Shown here one piece after another: positions 35,870 to 44,918 of a DNA stretch of 64,000 nt. Where the stretch lies: contig NZ_PPCW01000005.1 of NCBI RefSeq assembly GCF_002959755.1, forward strand, positions 62,001-126,000, in the 5' to 3' direction. The DNA is from Veillonella sp. T11011-6 (GTDB lineage Bacteria > Bacillota > Negativicutes > Veillonellales > Veillonellaceae). The position numbers and the translations under genes were made by a program. A model generated the notes under the pieces. The model had not been told where the DNA came from. It searched no databases and was given only the letters and a program-made list of their open reading frames with translations. Position 1 is the stretch's first letter. Every line of letters starts with the position of its first letter.

Positions 35870-36061
35870 ATGTGTAGAAACTGCATATAGCTGTAATTGG
35901 CATCTTTCGGATTGTTGTTTTATGAGTAAATACATGCTTGCTATAGCTTAAAGTTATGGCTAACTGTATAAATTAATAGTAGACATAATTTTTAAAACAT
36001 AGTAGTATACTAGGTATAAAGAACGAACTCAATTCACAGTTAATATAAAGGAGTTGTTATA

Positions 36062-37333
36062 ATGAGCAAACAATACAGATTTGAAACATTACAATTACAT
36101 GCGGGTCACACAGTAGATCCAACAGGTTCTCGTGCAGTACCTATTTACCAAACTACATCTTTCGTATTTAAAGATGCTGAAGAAGCAGCAGGCCGTTTTG
36201 CCTTAACTAATCCTGGTGGTATTTACTCCCGCCTTGGCAATCCTACTACAGATGTATTGGATGCTCGTGTTGCACAACTTGAAGGTGGTGCAGGTGGTAT
36301 CGCTGTAGCATCTGGTTCCGCAGCGATTACATACTCCATCTTGAACGTGGCAAGCGCTGGCGATAACATCGTTGCTGCATCCACATTATACGGTGGTACT
36401 TATAACTTGTTTACAGCAACATTGCCACGTTTAGGAATCGAAACTAAATTCGTAAACCCTGATAATTTGGAAGAATTTGAAGCGGCTATCGATGAAAATA
36501 CTAAAGCTGTTTACATCGAATCCATCGGTAACCCTGGTATTAACCTTATCGACGTACAAGCAGTAGCTGATATTGCACATAAACACAATATCATCTTGAT
36601 CGTAGATAACACATTTGCATCTCCATACTTGTTCCGTCCATTAGAACATGGTGCTGACGTAGTTGTACACTCTGCTACTAAATACCTTGGTGGTCACGGT
36701 ACAACATTGGCTGGCGTAGTAGTAGAATCTGGTAAATTCGACTATAAAGGCTCTGGTAAATACCCTGGCTTCTCCGAAGGTGACGAACACTACAATGGCT
36801 TAGTATATGGTGATTTGCCAATCCCATTCACTGTAAAAATTCGTGCTCAATTGCTTCGTGATACTGGCGCATGCATTACTCCACTTGCAGCATGGCAAAT
36901 CTTGCAAGGCGTTGAAACATTGTCCTTGCGCGTAGAACGTCACGTAGAAAATGCTCGTAAAGTAGTAGATTTCTTGACTAAACATCCTAAAGTAGCATGG
37001 GTAAGCTACCCAGAATTAGAAGACAGCAAATACAAAGCTTTAGCAGATAAATACTTCCCTAAAGGTGTTGGTGCTGTATTTACATTCGGCGTAAAAGGTG
37101 GTAAAGAAGCAGGTATTAAACTTGTTGACTCCTTGGAAATCTTCTCCAACCTTGCTAACGTAGCAGATGCTAAATCTCTTGTTATTCATCCTGCATCTAC
37201 AACACATGCACAACTTAACGAAGAACAACAAAAATCTGCTGGCGTAACACCAGATATGATCCGTGTATCCATCGGCCTTGAAAATATCGATGACATCATC
37301 GAAGACTTGGCACAAGCTTTGGATAAAGCATAA
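36062..37333 (+). CDS. metY: O-acetylhomoserine sulfhydrylase
   Basis: A 423-residue PLP enzyme of the OAH/OAS sulfhydrylase group, longer than cystathionine synthases. [25 protein letters not shown] at the start and [16 protein letters not shown] (PLP lysine) are diagnostic. It makes homocysteine from O-acetylhomoserine and sulfide. MetA upstream (Glu111) should supply its substrate. AAAGGAG precedes the ATG, and a separate terminator follows. An additional leader of about 190 bases lies upstream, with no recognised riboswitch. Confidence 0.92.
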   Translation: MSKQYRFETLQLHAGHTVDPTGSRAVPIYQTTSFVFKDAEEAAGRFALTNPGGIYSRLGNPTTDVLDARVAQLEGGAGGIAVASGSAAITYSILNVASAGDNIVAASTLYGGTYNLFTATLPRLGIETKFVNPDNLEEFEAAIDENTKAVYIESIGNPGINLIDVQAVADIAHKHNIILIVDNTFASPYLFRPLEHGADVVVHSATKYLGGHGTTLAGVVVESGKFDYKGSGKYPGFSEGDEHYNGLVYGDLPIPFTVKIRAQLLRDTGACITPLAAWQILQGVETLSLRVERHVENARKVVDFLTKHPKVAWVSYPELEDSKYKALADKYFPKGVGAVFTFGVKGGKEAGIKLVDSLEIFSNLANVADAKSLVIHPASTTHAQLNEEQQKSAGVTPDMIRVSIGLENIDDIIEDLAQALDKA

Positions 37334-37455
37334 TTTCTTACTTCCATTATGGAAATACTATAGATCAAACTTTCAGAACATACAAATGACATTCTTGAGC
37401 TCTGACCTCGCTTAAGAAATAGAACACAAACTATCAGACCTATAAAACTTATACA

Positions 37456-37483
37456 AAAGACCTCCCTCGTGGGAGGTCTTTTT
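37456..37483 (+). terminator. Terminator after metY
   Basis: Stem AAAGACCTCCC (37456-37466) with GGGAGGTCTTT, then T run. Confidence 0.88.
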
Positions 37484-37569
37484 GTGTTAAATATGTATTT
37501 TGATTAATTGTAAATTAGATTGTTGTGTTATGGTAGACATCTATAAATATATAGTAATATCTGGAGGAT

Positions 37570-37608
37570 AAAAAAAAGACCTTGGATTCAACGATCCAAG
37601 GTCTTTTT
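37570..37608 (-). terminator. Terminator of the third PepSY gene and its 3' region
   Basis: Stem AAAAAGACCTTGGAT with its complement. The leftward T run is T8, so the main direction is minus; it can also act rightward. Confidence 0.85.
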
Positions 37609-37846
37609 AAGGGAGTATAGTGTGTGTAACATTCGGTCTGTGGTGTGTGAGCACAGACCATTTACCTATTGTGTGAGATAGGGTTTTGAGAGAGCCCAGT
37701 GTGAGTCATAGGGGGCTCTCTAAGTTTGTGTGTTAGTTTGTGTTAGAGAGCGTATCCAGTGGATACTGTGTGTATAGTATGTGTGTTATATGTGTAGTGT
37801 GTCATCTAAGTGGGTTAGGATAGGGTTCACTTGATGAATTAAAATC
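37609..37846 (-). ncRNA. Structured AC-rich 3' region after the third PepSY gene
   Basis: On the minus strand the ~240 bases after the stop codon are poor in G in long stretches and carry AC-rich linkers. Hairpins are GTATCC/GGATAC, AGAGAGCCC/GGGCTCTCT, CCTAT/ATAGG and GGTCTGTG/CACAGACC, followed by a strong terminator. AACACACATACTATA (complement of 37773-37787) is also found in the region after the broken PepSY gene (15484-15498). No protein-like frame is seen. This may be a functional 3' UTR or an RNA processed from it. Confidence 0.5.
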
Positions 37847-38434
37847 TTAGTATTTTGTGCTTTTTACTTTAGCGCTTAACACTTTACCGTTCATGCCGTC
37901 AACTTTTACTTCAGCTTTTTTGCCGCCGCCAGTTGTCATATCGAATTCGTATACAGCACGACCGTTTTCACGTTCAACAGTCCATTCCATAGTTTGGAAG
38001 TCAGAACCAACTTTTTCCATAGCTTTTGTTTCAGCTACTTCAGGGATGATGATGTTTTGAACGTTAATAGTTTTGTTAGCTTTAGCATAGCCTTTTACTT
38101 CTTTACCAACAATTTGGCCAGTAGCTTCGTCTACTTTGAGTTCTACTGCACGGTTGTTGTAGTAACCTTCTACTTCATAGTAAGGGTTGTGTTTAGCGTC
38201 GTAAGAAATAGATTTTACAGTAGCGCCAGGGAATTGTTGTTGGAATACTGTAACAGCGCCCATGTAATCAACAGAATAGTTAGTTTGAGCGGATGGAGCT
38301 ACGCTACCAACGCCTTTCCAGTTGCTATTGTTGTTGTAAGCATGGTTGCTAGCTGCGCCAACTACACCTGCTAATAATACTGTACTAACGCCAAATGCAC
38401 ATAATACCTTTGATACTTTCTTAACATTTTTCAT
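37847..38434 (-). CDS. Exported PepSY-type protein (3)
   Basis: A 195-residue protein with a signal peptide (LLAGVVGAASN) and two PepSY-like units. The first contains VFQQQFPGATVKSISYDAK and VEGYYNNRAVELKVDEATG. The second ends in VDGMNGKVLSAKVKSTKY. It has Ala, Val, Lys and Asn in high share. AGGAGG precedes ATG 38434. It is probably periplasmic or cell-envelope bound, like the first protein at 13194. The transcript continues into the structured 3' region. Confidence 0.7.
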   Translation of the reverse strand: MKNVKKVSKVLCAFGVSTVLLAGVVGAASNHAYNNNSNWKGVGSVAPSAQTNYSVDYMGAVTVFQQQFPGATVKSISYDAKHNPYYEVEGYYNNRAVELKVDEATGQIVGKEVKGYAKANKTINVQNIIIPEVAETKAMEKVGSDFQTMEWTVERENGRAVYEFDMTTGGGKKAEVKVDGMNGKVLSAKVKSTKY

Positions 38435-38769
38435 AATGAATGCCTCCTAATATAAGGTACTTTTATATACTGTTTTGTGAAAGTAGATTTTACTCAATCT
38501 ACTTACGTATAATTTAATGTTGTTACATGAATATAAAATGAAATTTAAAGTTTTTTGTATGAAGATGAGTATATCTTTTAGTTATTATGAACGATTGATA
38601 ATAACTATAATATATGGTCAAAAAAACAAAAACCTTGAAATCATTGTATATATAGTATTAGACTACATAGTAAACCAAAAGTCAATATACGTAGTTGACA
38701 ATTAAAAATACAAGTGCTTTAATTTAGGTAGTTAGTAGTTTGTTGATGTGTTATCAATGGAGGTATACC
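38435..38769. promoter_or_regulatory. Divergent promoter region between the PepSY gene and bioY
   Basis: For bioY, TTGACA (38695-38700) with a 17-bp spacer and TTTAAT (38718-38723) is a plausible promoter. GTCAA (38681-38685) and TTGAC (38695-38699) form a short inverted repeat over the -35, a possible BirA or other operator, but it lacks the BirA consensus. A small open frame at 38517-38705 has no ribosome site and is not called. Confidence 0.45.
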
Positions 38770-39336
38770 ATGAGTTCCACAGTATCGAAACAAGGTCGCA
38801 TTACTACCCGTCAATTAACGATGACAGCACTCTTTGTAGCATTGATTGCCGTAGGTGCTTTTATACGGGTACCATTACCAAATTGTCCATTTACATTACA
38901 AATCTTATTTACTACCCTCGCAGGCATTGTGTTAGGTAGTCGATTAGGAGCCGCTAGTGTTGGCATTTATATTGTATTAGGATTAATTGGGGTACCGATT
39001 TTTACATCTGGTGGTGGTCCTGGTTACATTTTACAACCTACCTTTGGTTATTTAATTGGTTTTATGGTAGGTGCTTATGCAGTGGGCCGTATTGCAGAAT
39101 CTATGGAAACATTGTCCTTTAAACGATTATTAGCAGGATCCATATTAAATCTATTTATCGTGTATGGCCTTGGTATGATTTATTTATACTTCATTATGAA
39201 TTTGTACTTAGGTAAACCAATTGGGGTTGAGGCTGTTATTATTACATGCTTCTTGATTCCCGTAGGCCCAGACATCTTCCTTTGTGCCGTTGCGGCATCT
39301 CTTGGCAAACGAATTGTTAAAGAGTTACATAGATAA
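38770..39336 (+). CDS. bioY: Biotin transporter BioY (ECF S component)
   Basis: A 188-residue membrane protein with about six hydrophobic segments. VPLPNCPFTLQILFTTLAGIVLGSRLG and GGGPGYILQPTFGYLIGF are classic BioY motifs that line the biotin pocket. It binds biotin for the energy-coupling factor module. Start ATG 38770 follows GGAGGTA. With bioDA at the left end of the window the organism both makes and imports biotin. Confidence 0.93.
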   Translation: MSSTVSKQGRITTRQLTMTALFVALIAVGAFIRVPLPNCPFTLQILFTTLAGIVLGSRLGAASVGIYIVLGLIGVPIFTSGGGPGYILQPTFGYLIGFMVGAYAVGRIAESMETLSFKRLLAGSILNLFIVYGLGMIYLYFIMNLYLGKPIGVEAVIITCFLIPVGPDIFLCAVAASLGKRIVKELHR

Positions 39337-39386
39337 TATAGTTCATATATAATATAGTTCATATATAATATAGTCCTTATATAATA
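39333..39386 (+). repeat. Tandem repeat of a 16-bp unit after bioY
   Basis: Two perfect copies and one imperfect copy of ATAATATAGTTCATAT plus a partial fourth. It begins at the bioY stop codon. Confidence 0.85.
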
Positions 39387-39430
39387 CTATTATATGTTTA
39401 CTAAATATGTTTGCTAAATATATGTTTATT

Positions 39431-39462
39431 AAAACCGAGGCGTTATGCCTCGGTTTTTTGTT
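39431..39462 (+). terminator. Terminator after bioY
   Basis: Ten-bp stem AAAACCGAGG with CCTCGGTTTT, then T6. Confidence 0.88.
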
Positions 39463-39511
39463 TATAGATTTATTTAAGTCTCTTTAAGGCTATTGATTTA
39501 AGATTATTTGT

Positions 39512-40276
39512 TTAAGGATATACATAACCTAAAATAGGTTCTGCTGATTTTATTTTTGTAATTTCTACGTATGGTTGTTGACGACCGTGGAAATCTCGTG
39601 TAGATACTTTACCTTCGATAGATACCCATTGTTCATTGGCTAAACTATCGCCATCTGCTTTATGGGCGGTCATGCCAATCGGTGCCACGTCAGCGATACA
39701 GCAGGACATAGCCATACGAGAAATAGTAAACTCATTAGATTTTAGCGTGTTATCATCGCGGTTTACATAGCCTGTCATATATACTGTGTAGTCTTTGTAT
39801 TGGTCTATATTAGATCCAACCTTTACGATAGTTTGATAGAAATTATCTGAATTTAACACAATTTCTTTTTTGTCTTTAGAAATGCCAGGCTCTTTGCTTT
39901 CACTATTAACAGTAATAACCTCGCCGATAGCATCGTTTGTGAAATCAAAGTTGTTTGTATCGTCATTGATGCGTGCTGCGCCTTGAACACCAGTTGTAGG
40001 CACTAGGACAGGCGGCACGATGAGCAAGACTACGGGAATAATGATAGGTACGATAGAGCGCCAGTTGTGTTTATAATAGCGCGATGGAGCCCAAATAACC
40101 GTAGCTAATCCACCTAGTATGAGAGCTATACTGCTAATACCTAGTAGCAGTTCATATCGTGGTGCGATATAGTTCAAATAACGACCTGTTACGATTAGGT
40201 ATACACAGCAGATACCTAAGATGAGGTAGAGTAAACCTTTCACAATGGAAAAGCGATCTTTCAGTCCTAATTTCAT
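39512..40276 (-). CDS. DUF1980/TIGR03943-type membrane protein (YcgQ-like)
   Basis: A 254-residue protein with two to four N-terminal membrane segments and a soluble C-terminal domain. The pattern RMAMSCCIADVAPIGM carries the Cys pair typical of the family; it occurs together with COG0701-type permeases. ATG 40276 follows AAAGGAGATGATTCT, so the shorter start is used. It closes a three-gene operon with the fusion permease and a CobW GTPase. A role with the permease in metal or sulfur-related transport is inferred from context only. Confidence 0.7.
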   Translation of the reverse strand: MKLGLKDRFSIVKGLLYLILGICCVYLIVTGRYLNYIAPRYELLLGISSIALILGGLATVIWAPSRYYKHNWRSIVPIIIPVVLLIVPPVLVPTTGVQGAARINDDTNNFDFTNDAIGEVITVNSESKEPGISKDKKEIVLNSDNFYQTIVKVGSNIDQYKDYTVYMTGYVNRDDNTLKSNEFTISRMAMSCCIADVAPIGMTAHKADGDSLANEQWVSIEGKVSTRDFHGRQQPYVEITKIKSAEPILGYVYP

Positions 40277-40328
40277 AGAATCATCTCCTTTTATATTCAT
40301 GAAGAACTGAAATAGTAATGACTAAACA

Positions 40329-41864
40329 TTAGCTCAAAAAGAATTGAAAACCTAATGCTGCTAAATAGGATATAACAACGATTGTTAAGCCTAGACGAAG
40401 AATAAATGATGTAGGCATATATTGTTTTAAAATATATACGTTTTTTATATCCAGCATAGGTCCTAAGATGAGGAAACCCATGACTGAGCTCATAGGGAAC
40501 AGGGTGCTCAAGGATTTGCCTATAATAGCATCTGATGTAGAGCAAACAGAGAAGAAGAACGCCAATATTAGCAGAATTGGAATAGCCCACACGTCAGGTA
40601 ATGTGATACCAGCGTTGATGAGCCAAGGCTTCCCATACACTTGAACTACGGATAGTACACAAGCTGCAATAGAGAAATAGAATAAGAGCTGGGAGAACTC
40701 TTTTTCCATATGAATTAGTAATCTTCCTTTATTGATATGTTTACTTTTCGATGCTTCTAATACGATTTCTTCATAACTTAGGTTCTGTGCCGTTTTAGCT
40801 TTCATCATAGACGTAGATGGTGGTATAAAACGGAATGATAAGGCTACCAATAAAGCTACGCCAAGGCCAAGTATGATACGCCATACGGAGATCATTGGAT
40901 TATCTGGAAAGGCATACCAGGTGGATAGAATGGTAATCGGATTGATGATAGGGCTGGCAAGCATAAATAGGAGGGCCACAGATAATGGTACACCTCTATC
41001 TGTAAGTGCTTTAAATAATGGAATAATAGCACAGTCGCAAACTGGCAATGCTAAACCGCTAACCATGGCTGCACCATAGCTTTTCCAAGAATGATTCCCT
41101 AATAGTTTTAGCAGTATTCGTTGAGGTACGAAATATCGAATTACTGTTGATCCAATGGTTCCTAATAATAGGAACGGGATAGCCTCGATAATGAGCCCTG
41201 TAATGATGGCAAAGCATTGGTGAATGGAGTAAGGAATATCATGACGGAATGCAGTGACTAATAGTATGTAGGCGGTAATGCTGATAACTAATAGATTTGG
41301 TATGAGTCCCCACGTAGAATTGCGGCATAATTCTGCTACCTTTTCTGGCGTTGGGGCTGTTACAATCTTGGCGTCACTGTTATAGGTCCGTAATAAGGCA
41401 TGATGTGTATTGGTTTCTGTGATGATGCAATCCGCACTATATAATTGGCTTGTGACATCATTACCTAAACCAGGCAAAATGGATGCGACGAATTGGTCTG
41501 TACAAATATATAATACCTTTTCGATTTGTAATAGATGGCGTAGCTTATCACTATATAGCAAGGCTTCTAGTTGGTGAAAGCTGATCATACCGTTCCATTC
41601 AATCCATATTTCTTTAGGCTTTACTTTATCGATATAGCTTGCGATTTCATTAGCTATAGAACTATAGGTATCAGGTTCATTAGGCTTAATTGCACTAAGC
41701 CTATCAGGATTGAGTTGTAATCCTTCTTTGATGAGCGGTACAGAACCTTCTTCGGCGCTGATACATGCTGTACCACCAAGCTTTTTACGATGTTGTAGTT
41801 GTTCATTTATGAAAGTACTTTTACCAGAACCGATGAATCCGGTAACGATATAAACAGGTATCAT
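40329..41864 (-). CDS. Fusion of CobW-type P-loop GTPase with a COG0701-like permease
   Basis: A 511-residue protein. Residues ~1-170 form a P-loop GTPase with Walker A GFIGSGKST, related to the CobW/COG0523 domain but without the CxCC metal motif. From residue ~190 it is a multi-pass permease with LPVCDCAIIPLFKALTDRG and LASPIINPI. The usual arrangement is separate genes, so this fusion is noteworthy. It starts at ATG 41864, overlapping the cobW stop (ATGA). An alternative GTG three codons earlier has no better support. Function inferred: metal-coupled permease. Confidence 0.72.
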   Translation of the reverse strand: MIPVYIVTGFIGSGKSTFINEQLQHRKKLGGTACISAEEGSVPLIKEGLQLNPDRLSAIKPNEPDTYSSIANEIASYIDKVKPKEIWIEWNGMISFHQLEALLYSDKLRHLLQIEKVLYICTDQFVASILPGLGNDVTSQLYSADCIITETNTHHALLRTYNSDAKIVTAPTPEKVAELCRNSTWGLIPNLLVISITAYILLVTAFRHDIPYSIHQCFAIITGLIIEAIPFLLLGTIGSTVIRYFVPQRILLKLLGNHSWKSYGAAMVSGLALPVCDCAIIPLFKALTDRGVPLSVALLFMLASPIINPITILSTWYAFPDNPMISVWRIILGLGVALLVALSFRFIPPSTSMMKAKTAQNLSYEEIVLEASKSKHINKGRLLIHMEKEFSQLLFYFSIAACVLSVVQVYGKPWLINAGITLPDVWAIPILLILAFFFSVCSTSDAIIGKSLSTLFPMSSVMGFLILGPMLDIKNVYILKQYMPTSFILRLGLTIVVISYLAALGFQFFLS

Positions 41865-42730
41865 GATTGACACACTTCGTTATGTACCATTGGTACATTA
41901 AAATCTGTGCCAATAACGACTAAGCTATAGTCAGTGGACTCACTAGGGAATAGGGAACAGTAATGGGTACCGTATTGTAACTCATGAGGCCCTTCAGTGG
42001 TCGGTACAATACCTTTAGCACGGAGTACTGTATCAGGCATACCTTCTAAGATGGTTTTCCATTGAATTAATGTGAGTGTGCGCAAGTCCTTAAATGTATG
42101 GCTCATAAATAGATGCTCATCATGTAAGGAATTGTCGTCATGACAATGGTAGAGGCGTTTGATATAGTCTCGTAACGCAATGGTACTCCATGCTTCTTCG
42201 TGAATTGGAGTATTTGGTGCTAACTCGTGAATCATACGTTTTGTAATGCTTGTTTGTTGGATGTCTTCGGTATGACTTAAGAAGATAGCATCACTATTTG
42301 TGATTTGATCTTTAAAGAAGAGACCAAAGTTTTTAATAAACATAGGTGCTTGCATGGCATCTACAGTGGTTACCGATGCATGAACATAGGCGGATTTTGC
42401 AATCTCTTCATCCTCACAGGTATGGATGATTTCGCTCAATTTGCTGACCCCAGATGGTTCGATATAGATGATATCTACATCGTAATTTTGAAGAATATCG
42501 AGCAGTGCTTGTTGGAAGTTCCCTTGCAAGCTACAGCAAATACAGCCAGATGTAACTTCACGAATGGTAGCCCCTGTTTTTGCAAGATTTGCTGCATCGA
42601 GGCTGGTTTCACCAAAATCATTTTCTATAATTAAAATTTTATCTGTAGATTTATGTTCTTTTAGTATGTGTTGTAAAAATGTTGTTTTTCCAGACCCTAG
42701 AAATCCGGATATGATAACAATAGGGATCAT
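41861..42730 (-). CDS. CobW/COG0523-family GTPase (metal chaperone)
   Basis: A 289-residue G3E GTPase with Walker A GFLGSGKTT (9-17) and the metal-binding motif GCICC. COG0523 proteins deliver zinc, cobalt or nickel to targets, and several are induced on zinc starvation. ATG 42730 follows CAGGAGGTACGT; a longer open frame upstream has no such site. It is the first gene of the operon with the fusion permease and DUF1980 protein. Two palindromic boxes lie upstream (42761-42801). Which metal is unknown. Confidence 0.82.
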   Translation of the reverse strand: MIPIVIISGFLGSGKTTFLQHILKEHKSTDKILIIENDFGETSLDAANLAKTGATIREVTSGCICCSLQGNFQQALLDILQNYDVDIIYIEPSGVSKLSEIIHTCEDEEIAKSAYVHASVTTVDAMQAPMFIKNFGLFFKDQITNSDAIFLSHTEDIQQTSITKRMIHELAPNTPIHEEAWSTIALRDYIKRLYHCHDDNSLHDEHLFMSHTFKDLRTLTLIQWKTILEGMPDTVLRAKGIVPTTEGPHELQYGTHYCSLFPSESTDYSLVVIGTDFNVPMVHNEVCQS

Positions 42731-42760
42731 ACGTACCTCCTGAGTAATGTAAACACAGTA

Positions 42761-42801
42761 TACACCTATAGGATAACACAGAAAATACACCCTAGGGTAT
42801 A
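42761..42801. promoter_or_regulatory. Two related palindrome-like boxes upstream of the cobW operon
   Basis: TACACCTATAGGATA (42761-42775) and TACACCCTAGGGTATA (42786-42801) share a TACACC...GG.TA pattern with 25-base spacing. They lie just upstream of the cobW ribosome site, a likely repressor region. The Bacillus Zur consensus is not matched. Confidence 0.5.
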
Positions 42802-43156
42802 TGCATAGTTATGAAAGTACTATTTTTCTTAAAATTCTCATTAAATATATTGGTTATATACCTTATATGAGTATAGTGACAGATGTATTTAATATTCATA
42901 ATTAATTGTGGAAAGTATTGTATATATCGATTTACGTATATATGAAGAGATACTCCTCTATGAATAAATATTAATTTTAAATTTTGGGAGAAGAATATAA
43001 AAAAATCCCTCCTATAGAAGACTCAGTCGAGGGAGAGTTGACTGAACTCCTTATAGGAGGGTGAGAAGAGAATTCGTTATATAAATCTCTAGTTAGATTA
43101 CCTTTAGTATACCAAATTATACATAAAGTATATAGTCATTATTTACTGTTTTATGT
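42802..43156. other. Intergenic region, AT-rich, with one terminator
   Basis: About 350 bases between the cobW operon and pepD. Apart from the hairpin at 43000-43061 nothing was recognised. Confidence 0.4.
43000..43061 (-). terminator. Terminator after pepD
   Basis: On the minus strand, stem CCCTCCTATA with its complement (43007-43016 and 43052-43061), an inner CAGTC/GACTG stem, then T7. Confidence 0.8.
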
Positions 43157-44605
43157 TTATTGTAACTTAGCTAATAAAGCTTTTAGATATACATATACAT
43201 TTTCAACAGATGGTAAATGAACGCGTTCCATTGGTGTATGTGGGCTTACGATAGTAGGACCAAAGCTGATCATTTGGGTGTTTGGTAGTACCCCTTTTAA
43301 CAAGCCACATTCGAGACCTGCATGAATGGCGTTGACATTAGCTGGTGTATCAAACATTTCGTTATGTAAGGAAATAGCTTGTTCTTCAAGTTTAGAGCCT
43401 TTATCGTATTCCCATGCAGGATAACCGCCAGTGCGTTCTGCAGATACGCCTAGAGTTTTCGCAAGTAACATCATTTTCTTAGCTAAGAATTCAAGGCTGT
43501 TACTGTTAGAACTACGGATGGAAATGAGAATCTCAATAGTGTGTTCATTTTCGCGTACGATTGCGATATTGTCAGACGTTTCTACAAGATTTGGGATAGA
43601 TTTGCTTACAGAATGAACACCATCTTGTGCAAGATAGATGTAAGTAATAAGGGCTTCTGTAGTGTCATCTGCATATACTACATCAGGAGTAGCAATATCT
43701 TCTACAACGAATTTAAGACCTGGATCTTGAATTCCATACTCGTGAAAATATTGTTTTTCTTGATAGGCAACTAATGTTTTGATTGCCTCTACATCTTCAG
43801 CGCGTACGGATAATGTAGCTACTGCTTTAGAAGGAATGGCATTATGTTTTACACCACCTTCAAAAGATGCTAAGCATACAGGATATTGTTGTTGAATATC
43901 ATAGAGTACACGTGTTAATACTTGGTTAGCATTTGCACGTTGTTCGCAGATTTCAATGCCGGAGTGACCGCCTTTAAGACCTGTTACGGTAAGGGATAAG
44001 CCTGCATCATAGCCGGGTTGGTTGTTTTCACGCAATAAAGGAATATTTACGTGAACGTGACAACCGCCAGCACAGCTAACAGTAAAATCGTGTTCTACTT
44101 CTGTATCGAGGTTGAGTAAGTAATCACCACTTACTTGGCCTTCTTTTACAGCAAAGGCGCCGTCCATACCAGTTTCTTCGTTTGTTGTGAACAATAATTG
44201 CATAGGACCATGTTGTTGGCTATCATCTTCTAAGATGGCAAGCATCATAGCACCACCCATGCCGTTATCTGCACCTAGTGTGGTGTGGTCTGCATGCATC
44301 CATTCGCCTTCGATGATGTTGGCGATTGGGTCTTTAGAGAAGTCGTGATTAGAGTCGTGATCACGAACACATACCATGTCGATATGACCTTGTAAGATTA
44401 CAGAAGGATGATTTTCATAACCTGGGGATGCAGGTTTTTTGATAACTACATTATATTGATCGTCTTGATGAACTTCTAAACCTAAGTTTTTGGCAAAGTT
44501 TACGATATAATCGCTAATGCCTTTTTCGTTACCAGATTCACGAGGAATTTGGCTCATTTCTTTAAAAATTTCTAATACGCGTTTTGCTTGAACGATTGAT
44601 TCCAT
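43157..44605 (-). CDS. pepD: Aminoacyl-histidine dipeptidase
   Basis: A 482-residue M20-family metallopeptidase (Xaa-His dipeptidase). LQGHIDMVCV gives the first zinc His-Asp, GADNGMGGAM the bridging Asp, TTNEETGMDGA the catalytic Glu pair, and LNLDTE another ligand. Length fits PepD. It cleaves dipeptides with C-terminal His. ATG 44605 follows AAAGGAACC. Confidence 0.9.
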   Translation of the reverse strand: MESIVQAKRVLEIFKEMSQIPRESGNEKGISDYIVNFAKNLGLEVHQDDQYNVVIKKPASPGYENHPSVILQGHIDMVCVRDHDSNHDFSKDPIANIIEGEWMHADHTTLGADNGMGGAMMLAILEDDSQQHGPMQLLFTTNEETGMDGAFAVKEGQVSGDYLLNLDTEVEHDFTVSCAGGCHVHVNIPLLRENNQPGYDAGLSLTVTGLKGGHSGIEICEQRANANQVLTRVLYDIQQQYPVCLASFEGGVKHNAIPSKAVATLSVRAEDVEAIKTLVAYQEKQYFHEYGIQDPGLKFVVEDIATPDVVYADDTTEALITYIYLAQDGVHSVSKSIPNLVETSDNIAIVRENEHTIEILISIRSSNSNSLEFLAKKMMLLAKTLGVSAERTGGYPAWEYDKGSKLEEQAISLHNEMFDTPANVNAIHAGLECGLLKGVLPNTQMISFGPTIVSPHTPMERVHLPSVENVYVYLKALLAKLQ

Positions 44606-44918
44606 AATGGTTCCTTTCATTCTGATGTAATAATAGATATATATGTTGGTTGATTATACTGAATACGTAGTAATTTTATTAGTATACGAATTTAATGCCA
44701 ATAATTGTATTTATTTCAGTGATAACTTTCACCGACATATATATGGAATATATAAATAATTAGTATATATATAGTTATATCACAAGAATGATTATTAGGA
44801 TAGTTAATGCAAGCATTAGTACATGTAGATACTAGCTATATAGGAATAATAATGTATAATGAGGTTATACGATTAACGATTTTACAAATCCATTAGATTT
44901 TAGAAGGTTGGTGAACCA
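44606..44918. other. Divergent AT-rich region between pepD and pncB
   Basis: Bears a TATAAT-like hexamer at 44855-44860 for pncB. Nothing else recognised. Confidence 0.4.

Noticed and set aside
35870-36061. SAM riboswitch before metY
   Set aside because: No SAM-I or SAM-II core sequence was found by eye; the region is AT-rich with a probable promoter only.
38517-38705. Small plus-strand frame before bioY
   Set aside because: No ribosome binding site and no protein-like composition; it covers the bioY promoter region.
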